A DNA stretch of 64,000 bases. It comes from Phenylobacterium sp. (GTDB lineage: Bacteria; Pseudomonadota; Alphaproteobacteria; Caulobacterales; Caulobacteraceae). Location: positions 434,001-498,000 of the forward strand of contig JADCAS010000004.1 of assembly GCA_020401865.1 (NCBI GenBank), read 5' to 3'. A program made the translations under genes and the position numbers. The first letter of the stretch is position 1, and the number at the start of each line of letters is the position of its first letter. The notes beneath the pieces are model-generated. The model saw only the letters and a program-made list of their open reading frames with translations. It did not search any database and had not been told where the DNA came from. This document shows, in pieces, positions 48,487 to 57,361 of this stretch.

Positions 48487-51219
48487 TCAGAAGCGATACT
48501 GCACTTCCACGCCGACAATGCGCGGAGGCGTCAGCTCGTAGTTCCGGGCCCCGTTGGCAAACCGGTCAGACGGCACCGCGGCGTTGTTGTTCCGCTGCGC
48601 CGCTGCGACCGCAGCGGCGTAGCCGTCTTCATCAAAGACGTTCTTGACGTAGGCGATGATGGTGTACTTGCCGCCCGTGGGCATCCACAGCGCCCTCAGA
48701 TCCACCTGATCCCAGGCGGGTGCTGAGTCATACTCCCTGGCGAAAATCGTCGCGTAGGACTTCGACCGACGGGCGTAGGTGGCGCCGGCGACGAGGTTCC
48801 CGCTATCCAGAGCGAACGCATAAGTGCCGTTCACCGCCACCTTGTGCTCCGGCGCCTGGGGCAGGCTGCGTCCGACGATGCTGACGGAGCCGGTGTTCAC
48901 ATTGTCGTTCACGTCCACCAGCTTGGCGCTCTCGGTGATCTCGGTCGGGTTCCAGCCATAGTCCAGAGTCAGGCGGAGGGCGTCCACCGGCCGCCAGATA
49001 CCGCTGAACTCCACCCCGTAGGACTCCGACCTCGCGATGTTCACGAACTGGGTGACGTTGGTCGCGCCCACCCGCACGGCCACCGGCGCCTGGAGGTCGC
49101 GGTAGTCGAGGAAGAAGGCCGCCAGGTTGAGCTGGAACCTCTCGAAATCCTTCTTGAAGCCGATCTCATAGGAGTTGACGGTTTCTTCGTTCGCCTTGGG
49201 GACCGCGAGGAACCCGCCTGCCGAGAAACCGAACGCCTTGTAGCCGCGGCTGTAGCGGGCATAGGCCATGGTGTCGCTGTCCGGCTCCCACTGGACGCCA
49301 AGGGTGCCAGTGATGGCGTCGGACGAGCCCTCGAGGTTGCGGCGCGCGAAGCCCGTGGCCGGATCGATCACGTACTGGCGCACAACGCCATTGGTGGTGA
49401 TGGCGGGCGAACTGACGCCCGGGATCAGACCGGCGTTGCTCTTGGGCGCGAGGGCGTCCGTGAGGTCCATGGCCCCGTTGCCCAGGCCATTGAGGCCCGC
49501 GAGCCCCGGGATCCCAAAGACCGGAGCCAAACGCGCCAGGGAGTTCAGGTCGCCGAGCAGGCTGCCCCAGTTGGCCGCCGTACCCGGTCCAAAGGCGCCG
49601 AGGCCCAGAGCGGGGTAGAGGCCCGGATAGCACACGTCCGAGTTACAGACGATGCGCCTGTACTCCGTGCCGGACTTCCTGTCGTCCGTATAGCGCAGGC
49701 CTGCGGTGAACTTCAGAGAGTCCGTCATCTGGTAGTCGATCTGTCCGAACACCGCCTTGCTTTCTGTGGTCAGGGCGTACTGCCCTGTTGACCAGAAGCC
49801 CTGGGGGTTGGCAGCGGCGCCCAGGATGGGAGTCTGCAAGGTCGAAGGACCGACCAGATAGAAGTCTGCCGTACTTCCCGTTCCGAAGTACTGTTGATTG
49901 TAGTAAAATCCTCCGACAATCCATTGGAGGGGGCCGTCGTTTGTCGAAGAAAGGTTAATTTCGTGACTGTACCACTTCTGATATTCGAAATAATGATATC
50001 CGTTATTGGCATTCACAGTCAGAGGGGTGCAGTTAACCGGTGACAGACCCGCCGAGAACAGCCCGCCGACAGTCCCGCAGATGGATCCCGGCGCAAGAGG
50101 AATCTGATAGGACTCGACAGCTGTGAAATCCGAATCTCCGTAAAGATCGTACTTATACTCCTGGTATCCTCCGACATACTTCACGTCGAACGTGGGCATA
50201 CGATAGACAAAGTTGGTGGTGAAGAGATTCACGCCGCTCAGGCGAACCCGCTGCGGGATGTTCGTGCTGAACGTCCGGTTGTCCACCAGCGCCGGGTTGG
50301 AGGTGGAGGTCGCGCCGTTGAACTGCTTCAGGCTGCCCGGAACGATTCCGTTCAGGCCGGTCTCTCTGGTCAGGCCGTGGGCCGAAGCGAAGACGATGGA
50401 ATAGTTCGGATCCAGGCGACCGGTAGAGAACTCGTCGCCACGATAACCTGAACGCGCGCCAGGGCCGCCGCGGTTATGCCAGGCCAGCTTCCTGTAGGCC
50501 GCCCACAACTCGGCGTTCTCACCCAGGTCAGCCTCGAACTGGACCTGAAACTGATACTCGTCACGCAGGGCGCCCTCGTCGGGCAGGCCCGGGGTCACGT
50601 TCTTGTAGTAGCCGTCCTTCTGGTCGAGCTTGTAGCCCGAGAACCGCATTCTCAGACCCTCGGCTATGGGACCGGAGATGGCCACCTGCAGATTCGTGAA
50701 GTTGAAATTCTCGATGATCCCGCGGACTTCGGCATAGGGCTCCTTGGTCGGCCGCACCGAGATCGTATTGACCGTGCCGCCGATGGCGTTACGGCCGTAG
50801 AGGGTGCCCTGCGGACCCCGAAGGATTTCCACCCGCTCCACATCCAAGGGCGGGCTGCCCGCCAGGACGGTCGAGGTGGTGAAGAGCCCATCGTTGTAGA
50901 TCGACACCGCGCCGTCCACGGCGTGCACATTGGTGAGTCGGCCGATGCCGCGCATGGATGCGCGGTCATTGGACGACTGATAGACGAAGCCCGGCGTGAA
51001 GTTGGTCAGGTCCTGCACGGTCGAGATGCCGACCAGGTCGCGCTGCTGACTGGTGAAGGCCGAGATCGCGACAGGAACATCCTGCAAGCTCTGTTCGCGC
51101 TTTTCCGCGGTCACCACCAGCTCGTCGATGGTGTTCATCGCGTTCTGGGCTTGAGCCGAGAGCCCCACCGCGCTGGCCGCGAGAATGCTCGTAGCCAAAA
51201 GAAAAGCCTTGGACCGCAT
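48487..51219 (-). CDS. TonB-dependent receptor (FyuA/CirA-like)
   Basis: Outer-membrane receptor of 910 residues. The signal is MRSKAFLLATSILAASAVGL ending SAQAQ, then a TonB-box-like TIDELVVTAEKREQSLQDVP and a plug (VQDLTNFTPGFVYQSSNDRA, SMRGIGRLTNVHAVDGAVSI, ERVEILRGPQGTLYGRNAIG). The barrel is complete and ends VGVEVQYRF. VTAEKREQ-xLQDVP is typical for the large sphingomonad/caulobacter family that imports aromatic, lipid or sterol-like compounds. ATG 51219 is chosen since GGGGAGGGA precedes it. The acyl-CoA operon upstream on the same strand suggests that the substrate is a CoA-activated carboxylic acid. Confidence 0.95.
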   Translation of the reverse strand: MRSKAFLLATSILAASAVGLSAQAQNAMNTIDELVVTAEKREQSLQDVPVAISAFTSQQRDLVGISTVQDLTNFTPGFVYQSSNDRASMRGIGRLTNVHAVDGAVSIYNDGLFTTSTVLAGSPPLDVERVEILRGPQGTLYGRNAIGGTVNTISVRPTKEPYAEVRGIIENFNFTNLQVAISGPIAEGLRMRFSGYKLDQKDGYYKNVTPGLPDEGALRDEYQFQVQFEADLGENAELWAAYRKLAWHNRGGPGARSGYRGDEFSTGRLDPNYSIVFASAHGLTRETGLNGIVPGSLKQFNGATSTSNPALVDNRTFSTNIPQRVRLSGVNLFTTNFVYRMPTFDVKYVGGYQEYKYDLYGDSDFTAVESYQIPLAPGSICGTVGGLFSAGLSPVNCTPLTVNANNGYHYFEYQKWYSHEINLSSTNDGPLQWIVGGFYYNQQYFGTGSTADFYLVGPSTLQTPILGAAANPQGFWSTGQYALTTESKAVFGQIDYQMTDSLKFTAGLRYTDDRKSGTEYRRIVCNSDVCYPGLYPALGLGAFGPGTAANWGSLLGDLNSLARLAPVFGIPGLAGLNGLGNGAMDLTDALAPKSNAGLIPGVSSPAITTNGVVRQYVIDPATGFARRNLEGSSDAITGTLGVQWEPDSDTMAYARYSRGYKAFGFSAGGFLAVPKANEETVNSYEIGFKKDFERFQLNLAAFFLDYRDLQAPVAVRVGATNVTQFVNIARSESYGVEFSGIWRPVDALRLTLDYGWNPTEITESAKLVDVNDNVNTGSVSIVGRSLPQAPEHKVAVNGTYAFALDSGNLVAGATYARRSKSYATIFAREYDSAPAWDQVDLRALWMPTGGKYTIIAYVKNVFDEDGYAAAVAAAQRNNNAAVPSDRFANGARNYELTPPRIVGVEVQYRF

Positions 51220-51510
51220 CCGCTTGTCCCTCCCCATATTGAATTCCCCAGCACTATTTCCTGTGCGTTCGACCACGCTGGCTGACACCGCAAGGCAAGT
51301 CAATCCCACGACGAGAACGAAGGGCTCCCGATCAACGACCGTGTAACTGCGCCGACCGGGGGGACTTGGGATCGCGCTTTCGGTCGATCGTCTTCCAGAC
51401 CTTCACCGCTGGCCGGGTGACGGAGGGACCCGTGCGGATGACGGCGGAGTCCGTTTTGGCCGCCACGGCGGCGGCGGTGTCGGTGACGAGAAATTTCGGG
51501 TCGGGCGCCT
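51220..51510. other. intergenic region between TonB receptor and acyl-CoA ligase genes
   Basis: 291 bases with the receptor's promoter expected near its right half. No clear sigma70 hexamers and no hairpin with a U tract, so it is uncertain whether transcription of the ligase operon stops here or enters the receptor gene. A minus-strand open frame ending at 51332 translates to a plausible basic peptide but has no start codon. Confidence 0.4.
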
Positions 51511-53211
51511 TCAGGCCGTCCGGACGGCGGCCAGGCGCCGGGCGGCCTCGTCCCGCAGGCCGCGCTTGAGGATCTTGCCCGAAGCGATGCGCGGCAGGGG
51601 TTCCGGGGAGATTTCGATGTAGCGGGGGACCTCGAACCGGGCGAGATGATCCTTGAGGAAGTCGCGGATCTGATCCGGGTCGAGGCCGGCATCGCCATGG
51701 ACAGTGGCGCCCACCTCCTCGCCCAGCCGCTCGTCGGGGACAGCGTAGACCGCCGCCTCATGGATGTGCGGGTGCTTGAGGAGAGCCGCCTCCACCTGGC
51801 CGCAGCCGATGTTCTCGCCGCCCCGGATGATCAGGTCCTTGATGCGGTCGACAATGAAGAGATAGCCCTCGTCGTCCAGGTAGGCGACGTCGCCGGTCCG
51901 GAACCAGCCGTCCTCGAAGATCTCGGCGTTCAGCTCCGGGCGGTTCCAGTAGCCGCGGAAGAGGCTGGTCCCGCGGATCAGGAGCTCGCCCCGCTCGCCG
52001 GCGGGCAGGACCCGGCCCTGGTCATCGACGATCTTCAGTTCGAGCACCGCAGAGCAGCGGCCCGAGCTGGCCGGGCGGTTGAGGTACTCCTCGCCGCCGA
52101 TGCCCGTGCCAATGGCGTTGGTCTCGGTCATGCCCCAGCCGGTGTTGGGCATGGCCTGGGCGAAGGACGAGCCGATCTGGGCCACCTGCTCCGGGGCCCG
52201 GGGCGCCCCGCCGCCACCCACGGTGAGCAGGCTGGAGAGGTCGCGCGAGGTGCGCCTGGCCTCACGCACCAGGTCGCCGGTCATGGCCGCCGGGGCGGTG
52301 AAGCTGGTGACACTCTCGCGCTCGATGATCTCGGCGGCCAGCCCGGCGTCCCACTTGTACATGCAGACCATGGCGCGCTGGGCGCGGTAGCACTGCAGGA
52401 AGATGGCGTTGGCGCCGGTGACGTGGAACAGGGGCACGCCGAGGAGGGCGACCGGCTGGCGGGCCGGCGGCGCGGGCTCGATGCCCGCGATCAGGGCGCC
52501 GGCGCGGACATCCAGCTCCCACGAGAACAGGGCCGAGATGATGTTCCGGTGGGAGGACACCACGCCCTTGGGATGGCCGGTGGAGCCTGAGGTGTAGAAG
52601 ATGGTGGCGTCGTCGTCGGGGGCGATGTCCGCCGGCGGCAGGGTCGCGTCCTTCGCCTCCGCCATCAGGTCCTCGTAGCGGAGGGCCTTGCCAGGGCGCT
52701 CGGCGCGGACGGCGATGACGGGCACGTCCAGGTCCGGCGAGCAGCCCGCCAGCCGGTCAAGGCGCTCCTGGTCGGCGATGAAGACCTTCGCGCCGCAGTC
52801 CTTCAGGCCGTACTCCATCTCGTCGGACTGCCAGAGGGCGTTCATGGCCACGGCCACGGCGCCGATGGAGGTCGCCGCCTGATACGAGGTCACCCACTCC
52901 GGGAAGTTGCGCATGGAGAAGGCGACCCGGTCGCCCTTGCGGACGCCGAAGCGGGAGACGAGGACCGAGGCCAGGCGCCCGGCGTCGCGCGTGACCTCGG
53001 CGAAGGTCATCCGCGCCTCGCCATAGATCAGGAAGGTGGCGTCCGAGACCGCCGCGGCGAACATCTCGCGCAGGGTCGGCGGGGCGTTGACGAAGACCTT
53101 CCGCGGATAGCCGCCGATCTCGAACGTCTCCAGGGCGAAGGGCTGGCCCGGCGCGGTGAGGATGGCCAGGGCCTCGGCGCGGGTTGCGGGCAGGGATGCG
53201 GCGTCGGTCAT
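51511..53211 (-). CDS. acyl-CoA ligase (class I adenylate-forming, FadD-like)
   Basis: Ligase of 566 residues that activates a carboxylic acid with ATP and CoA. P-loop-like A3 motif TIFYTSGSTGHPKGVVSSH (203-221); A5 motif in NTGWGMTETNAIGTGIG; A7-A8 TGDVAYLDDEGYLFIVDRIK and DLIIRGGENIGCGQVEAALL; A10 lysine in PLPRIASGKILKRGLRDEA. Substrate class cannot be fixed: medium to long acids or cyclic side chains are possible. Last gene of the GST-ACAD-ACAD-ligase operon; the gap to the acyl-CoA dehydrogenase stop is 14 bases. Confidence 0.93.
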   Translation of the reverse strand: MTDAASLPATRAEALAILTAPGQPFALETFEIGGYPRKVFVNAPPTLREMFAAAVSDATFLIYGEARMTFAEVTRDAGRLASVLVSRFGVRKGDRVAFSMRNFPEWVTSYQAATSIGAVAVAMNALWQSDEMEYGLKDCGAKVFIADQERLDRLAGCSPDLDVPVIAVRAERPGKALRYEDLMAEAKDATLPPADIAPDDDATIFYTSGSTGHPKGVVSSHRNIISALFSWELDVRAGALIAGIEPAPPARQPVALLGVPLFHVTGANAIFLQCYRAQRAMVCMYKWDAGLAAEIIERESVTSFTAPAAMTGDLVREARRTSRDLSSLLTVGGGGAPRAPEQVAQIGSSFAQAMPNTGWGMTETNAIGTGIGGEEYLNRPASSGRCSAVLELKIVDDQGRVLPAGERGELLIRGTSLFRGYWNRPELNAEIFEDGWFRTGDVAYLDDEGYLFIVDRIKDLIIRGGENIGCGQVEAALLKHPHIHEAAVYAVPDERLGEEVGATVHGDAGLDPDQIRDFLKDHLARFEVPRYIEISPEPLPRIASGKILKRGLRDEAARRLAAVRTA

Positions 53212-53225
53212 GGAGGGTCCAGTGC

Positions 53226-54350
53226 TCAGAAGAGAAGGCGGGCGAGCTTCTTGCGGTGGAAGGCGGCGTCGCCGAACTGGGCCGCATGCCAGAGGGCGCG
53301 GCGGCGATAGAGCTGGGCGTCGCAGTCCCAGGTGAAGCCGAAGCCCCCGTGGAACTGGATCGAACGGTCCGCGGCGAAGCTGTAGGCGACGTCCGCCGCC
53401 GCCTTGGCCATGCGCACGGCGATCTCGCCGGTTCCCTGCTCATTGAAGCAGTGGGCGGCGCTGTAGAGGTGCGACCTCGCCTGCTCGTAGCGCGTGTAGG
53501 CCTCGACGATAGGGTGCTTCAGCGCCTGGTAGGAGCCGATCACCTTGCCAAACTGGGTGCGGGTGCGCAGGTAGTCCAGAGTGTAGTCGATGCAGGCCTG
53601 GGTCCCGCCCACCATGTCGGCGGCGGCCAGGAGATTGGCGGCCAGGTGGAGGTGCTCCAGCGCCGCCCGGGCCCGGCCTGGGTCCAGCAGCTGGTCCGCC
53701 TCCAGGACGACCCCGTCGAGGGTCAGGGCGAAGGACCTGCGCGTTTCGTCGATCACCGTCTCCCGGCGCAGGGCGCCGGCGGGCAGGTCCTCCGGCGTCA
53801 GCAGCACCAGGGCCGGGGCGCCGTCGAGACGGACGGACGCGAGAATCCGGCGGGCTGCGTTCGCGTCGGTGACCAGGACCTTGAGGCCCGACAGGGTCAG
53901 GCGGCCGTCGGCCTGCCGGGTCGCGGTGCAGGCGATGGAGTCCGCCTCCCAGTCGGTGTCCAGCTCAGCCAGGGCCAGGGCCGCTGCTTCGCCGGCGGCG
54001 ATCCGCGGCAGGACCTCGCGCTTCTGGTCCTCCGTGCCGCCCGCGATCAGGCCCTGGGCGACGAGGGTCGTCGAGACGAAGGGCCCGGCCATCAGCCGGC
54101 GACCCATCTGCTCCACCAGGGGAACCACCTCGGCGAGGCCGAGGCCGGAGCCGCCATAGGCCTCCGGAATGGCCACGCCCAGCCAACCCAGGTCGCCCAG
54201 CTCGGTCCAGACCGCAGGGTCATGGCCAGCCTCATTCTCCATGAGGCGGCGCACGGTCGCGACCGGAGAGCGCCGCTGGCAGAAGTCCGTGGCGACCTCC
54301 AGGAGGCTCGCCTGGTCCTCGGAAAATCCGATCCGTCCCAGATCCTTCAT
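53226..54350 (-). CDS. acyl-CoA dehydrogenase, second subunit of a likely pair
   Basis: Flavoenzyme of 374 residues from the ATG at 54350 (MKDLGRIGFSEDQASLLEVA). Family blocks: ELGDLGWLGVAIPEAYGGSG, ALALAELDTDWEADSI, RTRTQFGKVIGSYQALKHPI and IQFHGGFGFTWDCDAQLYRR. The usual C-terminal Y-E-G-T catalytic loop is replaced by ALWHAAQFGDAAFHRKKLAR; the aligned Glu of isovaleryl-CoA-type enzymes may be in RAALEHLHLA. Its gene is 11 bases downstream of another acyl-CoA dehydrogenase gene, which suggests a heteromeric enzyme like those for steroid side chains. Confidence 0.9.
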   Translation of the reverse strand: MKDLGRIGFSEDQASLLEVATDFCQRRSPVATVRRLMENEAGHDPAVWTELGDLGWLGVAIPEAYGGSGLGLAEVVPLVEQMGRRLMAGPFVSTTLVAQGLIAGGTEDQKREVLPRIAAGEAAALALAELDTDWEADSIACTATRQADGRLTLSGLKVLVTDANAARRILASVRLDGAPALVLLTPEDLPAGALRRETVIDETRRSFALTLDGVVLEADQLLDPGRARAALEHLHLAANLLAAADMVGGTQACIDYTLDYLRTRTQFGKVIGSYQALKHPIVEAYTRYEQARSHLYSAAHCFNEQGTGEIAVRMAKAAADVAYSFAADRSIQFHGGFGFTWDCDAQLYRRRALWHAAQFGDAAFHRKKLARLLF

Positions 54351-54361
54351 CGCCGCGGTCC

Positions 54362-55570
54362 CTAGGACTTCGGCAGGCCGAGCACGTGCTCGCCGACGAT
54401 GTTGGCCTGGATCTGCGAGGTGCCCCCGCCGATCGTGGCCGAGAAGGAATTGAGATAGTTGCGCGCCCACAAGCCGTTGTCCGCGGCCTCCGGCTCATCG
54501 ACATAGTAGGCGCCGCGGACGCCGGTCAGACGGACGGCGAAGTCGTTGAGTCGCCTGGACATCTCCGTGCCCATCAGCTTGGAGGCCAGGGGGATGCCCT
54601 GGGGCCGGTCGGCGATCAGCTCGGGCACCTGGGTGCGCTGGCCGTTGAGGGTCAGGGCCTGGATCTCCATGAGGAAGCCGACCATCTCGTCGGCGACGTG
54701 GGGGTCTTCCAGGACGGGGCGGCCGCCACGCTTTGTCCGCTGGGCCAGGTCGAAGACGTCGAAGGCGTTGGCGCCGACCGAGACATAGCCGCCGGCCTGC
54801 CCGCCCCGGGCGCCGCGCTCGTACTCGAGCGTCCGCATGGCCACCTTCCAGCCTCCGCCCTCGGGGCCGACCAGGCCCTCTGCCGGGGCCCTGGCGTCGG
54901 TGAAGAAGGTCTGGGTGAACCCGTGCTCGCCGGTCAGCTTGCGGATCGGGACGGTCTCGATCCCCGGCGCCTTCATGGGCATGAGGAAGAAGCTCAGGCC
55001 GTCGTACTTGCGCTCGGTGGAGGGGTCGGTCCGGGCCAGCAGGATCATGTACCTGGCGTAGCGGCCGAGTGTGGTCCAGATCTTCGAGCCGTTCACCACG
55101 TAGTGGTCGCCGTTGCGCACCGCCCGGGTCTGGGCCGAGCCCAGGTCGGAGCCGTGACCAGGCTCGGAAAATCCCTGGCACCAGATGTCCTCGGCCGACA
55201 GGATGCCCTTCAGGTAGGCCGCCTTCTGCGCCTCGGTCCCCATCTCCAGCAGGAGGGGACCGGCCCAGTTGAGGCCGATGGCGTTCAGCATGATCGGGCC
55301 GTGATGCTTGCGCATGGCCCGGGTGGCGGCGGTCTGGAAGGCTTGGGGAAGACCCCCGCCGCCATAGGCTTTGGGCCAGGCTGCGCCCAGGTAGCCGGCC
55401 TCCCAGACCTTGTTCTGCCAGTCGCGCAGGAAGTTAAACTGCGGGTCCGTTCCGACCTCCATGAAGGTCAGGGGCAGCATGAAGCCGGGGTCTCGCACGA
55501 CATTCTCGGCGAACCAGGCGTCGGCCTGCTCGGCGAAGGCCGCCAGGTCTTTCGGGTCCACTGTACTCAT
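54362..55570 (-). CDS. acyl-CoA dehydrogenase, first subunit of a likely pair
   Basis: Flavoenzyme of 402 residues. Blocks: GYLGAAWPKAYGGGGLPQAF, IWCQGFSEPGHGSDLGSAQT (FAD/substrate loop), DHYVVNGSKIWTTLGRYARY, VAMRTLEYERGARGG (possible catalytic Glu as in isovaleryl-CoA dehydrogenase) and the terminal SATIGGGTSQIQANIVGEHV. The GGGTSQIQ replaces Y-E-G-T-S. This C-terminal form is common among dehydrogenases for bulky or ring-bearing acyl-CoAs. It is followed after 11 bases by the second dehydrogenase and then by the ligase, and preceded by a GST gene. Confidence 0.93.
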   Translation of the reverse strand: MSTVDPKDLAAFAEQADAWFAENVVRDPGFMLPLTFMEVGTDPQFNFLRDWQNKVWEAGYLGAAWPKAYGGGGLPQAFQTAATRAMRKHHGPIMLNAIGLNWAGPLLLEMGTEAQKAAYLKGILSAEDIWCQGFSEPGHGSDLGSAQTRAVRNGDHYVVNGSKIWTTLGRYARYMILLARTDPSTERKYDGLSFFLMPMKAPGIETVPIRKLTGEHGFTQTFFTDARAPAEGLVGPEGGGWKVAMRTLEYERGARGGQAGGYVSVGANAFDVFDLAQRTKRGGRPVLEDPHVADEMVGFLMEIQALTLNGQRTQVPELIADRPQGIPLASKLMGTEMSRRLNDFAVRLTGVRGAYYVDEPEAADNGLWARNYLNSFSATIGGGTSQIQANIVGEHVLGLPKS

Positions 55571-55623
55571 GGTCTCGCTCCTGCGGGGCCGCCGCCCTTA
55601 ACTGTTTCCTGCATACCGTTCCG

Positions 55624-56247
55624 TCAGTCCGCCCTGAGGGCCTGTTTCTCCCGGGCCCGCTGAAAGGCCGGGCGGTCCTTGAGCCGAGCCAGGTAATCCT
55701 GGCACCGGGGCTTGTAGCGCTCGGCGAGGCCCAGGGTCTCACCCAGGAAGAGGGCGTAGTGGACGGCGATGTCGGCCATGGTGAAGCGCCCGGCGCAGAG
55801 GAACTCCCGGTCCTCGAGGGCGGCCTCGACGCTGCGCAGGCGCGACAGGTACCAGACCGTATAGTCCTCCGCCGCCTGAGGCAGGCGACGTTCCTTCGGC
55901 TCGAGGCGCGTGTAGCGAAGAACGATGGTCTGGGGAAAGGTCAGGGTCGCATCGCTGCGGTACATCCAGTTGAGGTACTCGCCGTAGGCCGCTTCGGACG
56001 GATCGACCCTAAGGGTGTTGGGCGCGAACTTCTCGCCCAGGTAATGGCAGATGCCCGTGGACTCGGTGAGGGTGACCTCGCCGTCCACGAAGGTCGGCAC
56101 CGTGCCCAGGGGATTGATGCCCAGGTAGCCGGGATAGGCCGCGCGGGGCGGGAAGGCCATGTTGACCAGCTCGTAGTCCGCCCCCAGTTCCTCGAGCGCC
56201 CAGAGGGGACGCAGGGAACGCGCATCGGCGCAGTGGTAGAGCTTCAT
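55624..56247 (-). CDS. glutathione S-transferase family protein
   Basis: 207 residues with the GST N-terminal thioredoxin-like domain: MKLYHCADARSLRPLWALEE, LVNMAFPPRAAYPGYLGINP, LGTVPTFVDGEVTLTESTGI (P-T-F and E-S motifs binding glutathione). The C-terminal helical domain includes FLCAGRFTMADIAVHYALFL. The C-A-D/S-A-R-S at the active-site position is Ser-type (beta/theta-like). First gene of the dehydrogenase-ligase operon, as in lignin and aromatic degraders where GSTs act as ether-cleaving or isomerising enzymes; here that is only a suggestion. Divergent from moxR. Confidence 0.88.
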   Translation of the reverse strand: MKLYHCADARSLRPLWALEELGADYELVNMAFPPRAAYPGYLGINPLGTVPTFVDGEVTLTESTGICHYLGEKFAPNTLRVDPSEAAYGEYLNWMYRSDATLTFPQTIVLRYTRLEPKERRLPQAAEDYTVWYLSRLRSVEAALEDREFLCAGRFTMADIAVHYALFLGETLGLAERYKPRCQDYLARLKDRPAFQRAREKQALRAD

Positions 56248-56398
56248 GGATCCCCCGGACTCTGCGGTCGTTCCATACACCTTATTCAAATTGCGTCGGC
56301 AAGGAAGGGATGACGGTTGGTCTGGACCGATCTGTCCGGTAATGCTCGCACCCTGACGGAACAAGCAGGACCCGCGGCCAGCGGGCGGGGGAGTTGTG

Positions 56399-57361
56399 AT
56401 GACGGATATGGCGACGGGCGCGGAGACGCCGGCGGGACTGGCCTCGGTGGAGGCGGTGACGTCCATGCTGGCGAAGTCCGGCTACATCGCCACCCCTGAG
56501 ATCGCCACCGCCGTCTATCTGGCACACCACCTGCGCAAGCCGGTCCTGATCGAAGGGCCCGCCGGAGTCGGCAAGACCGACCTCGCCCGATCGGTCGCCC
56601 AGGGCCTCGACCAGCCCCTGATCCGGATGCAGTGCTACGAGGGCCTGGACGAGTCCAAGGCCCTGTATGAATGGAAGTACGGCAAGCAGCTCCTCTACAC
56701 CCAGATCCTGAAGGACAAGATCGGCCACCTGGTCGAGGACGCCGACAGCCTGGACGAGGCCCTGCACAAGCTGACCGGCTTCCAGGACATCTTCTTCTCC
56801 CGGGATTTCCTGGAGCCGCGCCCCCTCCTGAAGGCCATGGAGCAGGCTGGCGGCTCGGTCCTGTTGATCGACGAGATCGACAAGTCCGACGAGGAGTTCG
56901 AGGCCCTGCTGCTGGAGGTCCTGTCCGACTACCAGGTCACCGTGCCCGAGATCGGCACCATCGCCGCGCAGGTCCCGCCCCTGGTGGTGCTGACGTCCAA
57001 CGCCACGCGCGAGCTGGGCGACGCCCTCAAGCGCCGCTGCCTGCACCTGCATATCGACTTCCCAGACGCCGAGCTGGAGGCGCGGATCGTGCGCACCCGC
57101 GTCCCCGGCGTCTCCGACCGGCTGCTGGAGCGCCTGGTGGCCTTCATCCAGGCGGTGCGCGGCGAGAACATCCGCAAGCTGCCCTCGATCAGCGAGACCA
57201 TCGACTGGGCCCGCACCCTGATCCTGCTGCACGCCGACAGCCTGGACCCGGCCCTGGTGCGCTCGACCCTCAACGTCATCCTCAAGCGCCAGTCCGACAT
57301 CGCCGAGGTGGCCGGCAAGGTGGAGGCCCTGCTGGACGGCGGGGACAAGGCCGGCCGCTGA
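56399..57361 (+). CDS. MoxR-family AAA+ ATPase
   Basis: Chaperone-like ATPase of 320 residues. Walker A EGPAGVGKTDLARSVAQGLD (about 52-71), Walker B SVLLIDEIDKSDEEFEALLL (about 152), sensor 1 VVLTSNATRELGDALKRRC, and the arginine-rich LKRRCLHLHIDFPDAELEAR. It acts with VWA proteins to insert metal cofactors or fold enzyme complexes. Its TGA overlaps the ATG of the VWA gene (TGATG), the standard MoxR-VWA layout. Start ATG 56399 after GGGGGAG; GTG 56396 is adjacent. Confidence 0.93.
   Translation: MTDMATGAETPAGLASVEAVTSMLAKSGYIATPEIATAVYLAHHLRKPVLIEGPAGVGKTDLARSVAQGLDQPLIRMQCYEGLDESKALYEWKYGKQLLYTQILKDKIGHLVEDADSLDEALHKLTGFQDIFFSRDFLEPRPLLKAMEQAGGSVLLIDEIDKSDEEFEALLLEVLSDYQVTVPEIGTIAAQVPPLVVLTSNATRELGDALKRRCLHLHIDFPDAELEARIVRTRVPGVSDRLLERLVAFIQAVRGENIRKLPSISETIDWARTLILLHADSLDPALVRSTLNVILKRQSDIAEVAGKVEALLDGGDKAGR

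Noticed and set aside
51332..51520. Minus-strand open frame ending at 51332 with a plausible basic C terminus
   Set aside because: No start codon in frame before it enters the ligase gene and no recognised family; probably chance.
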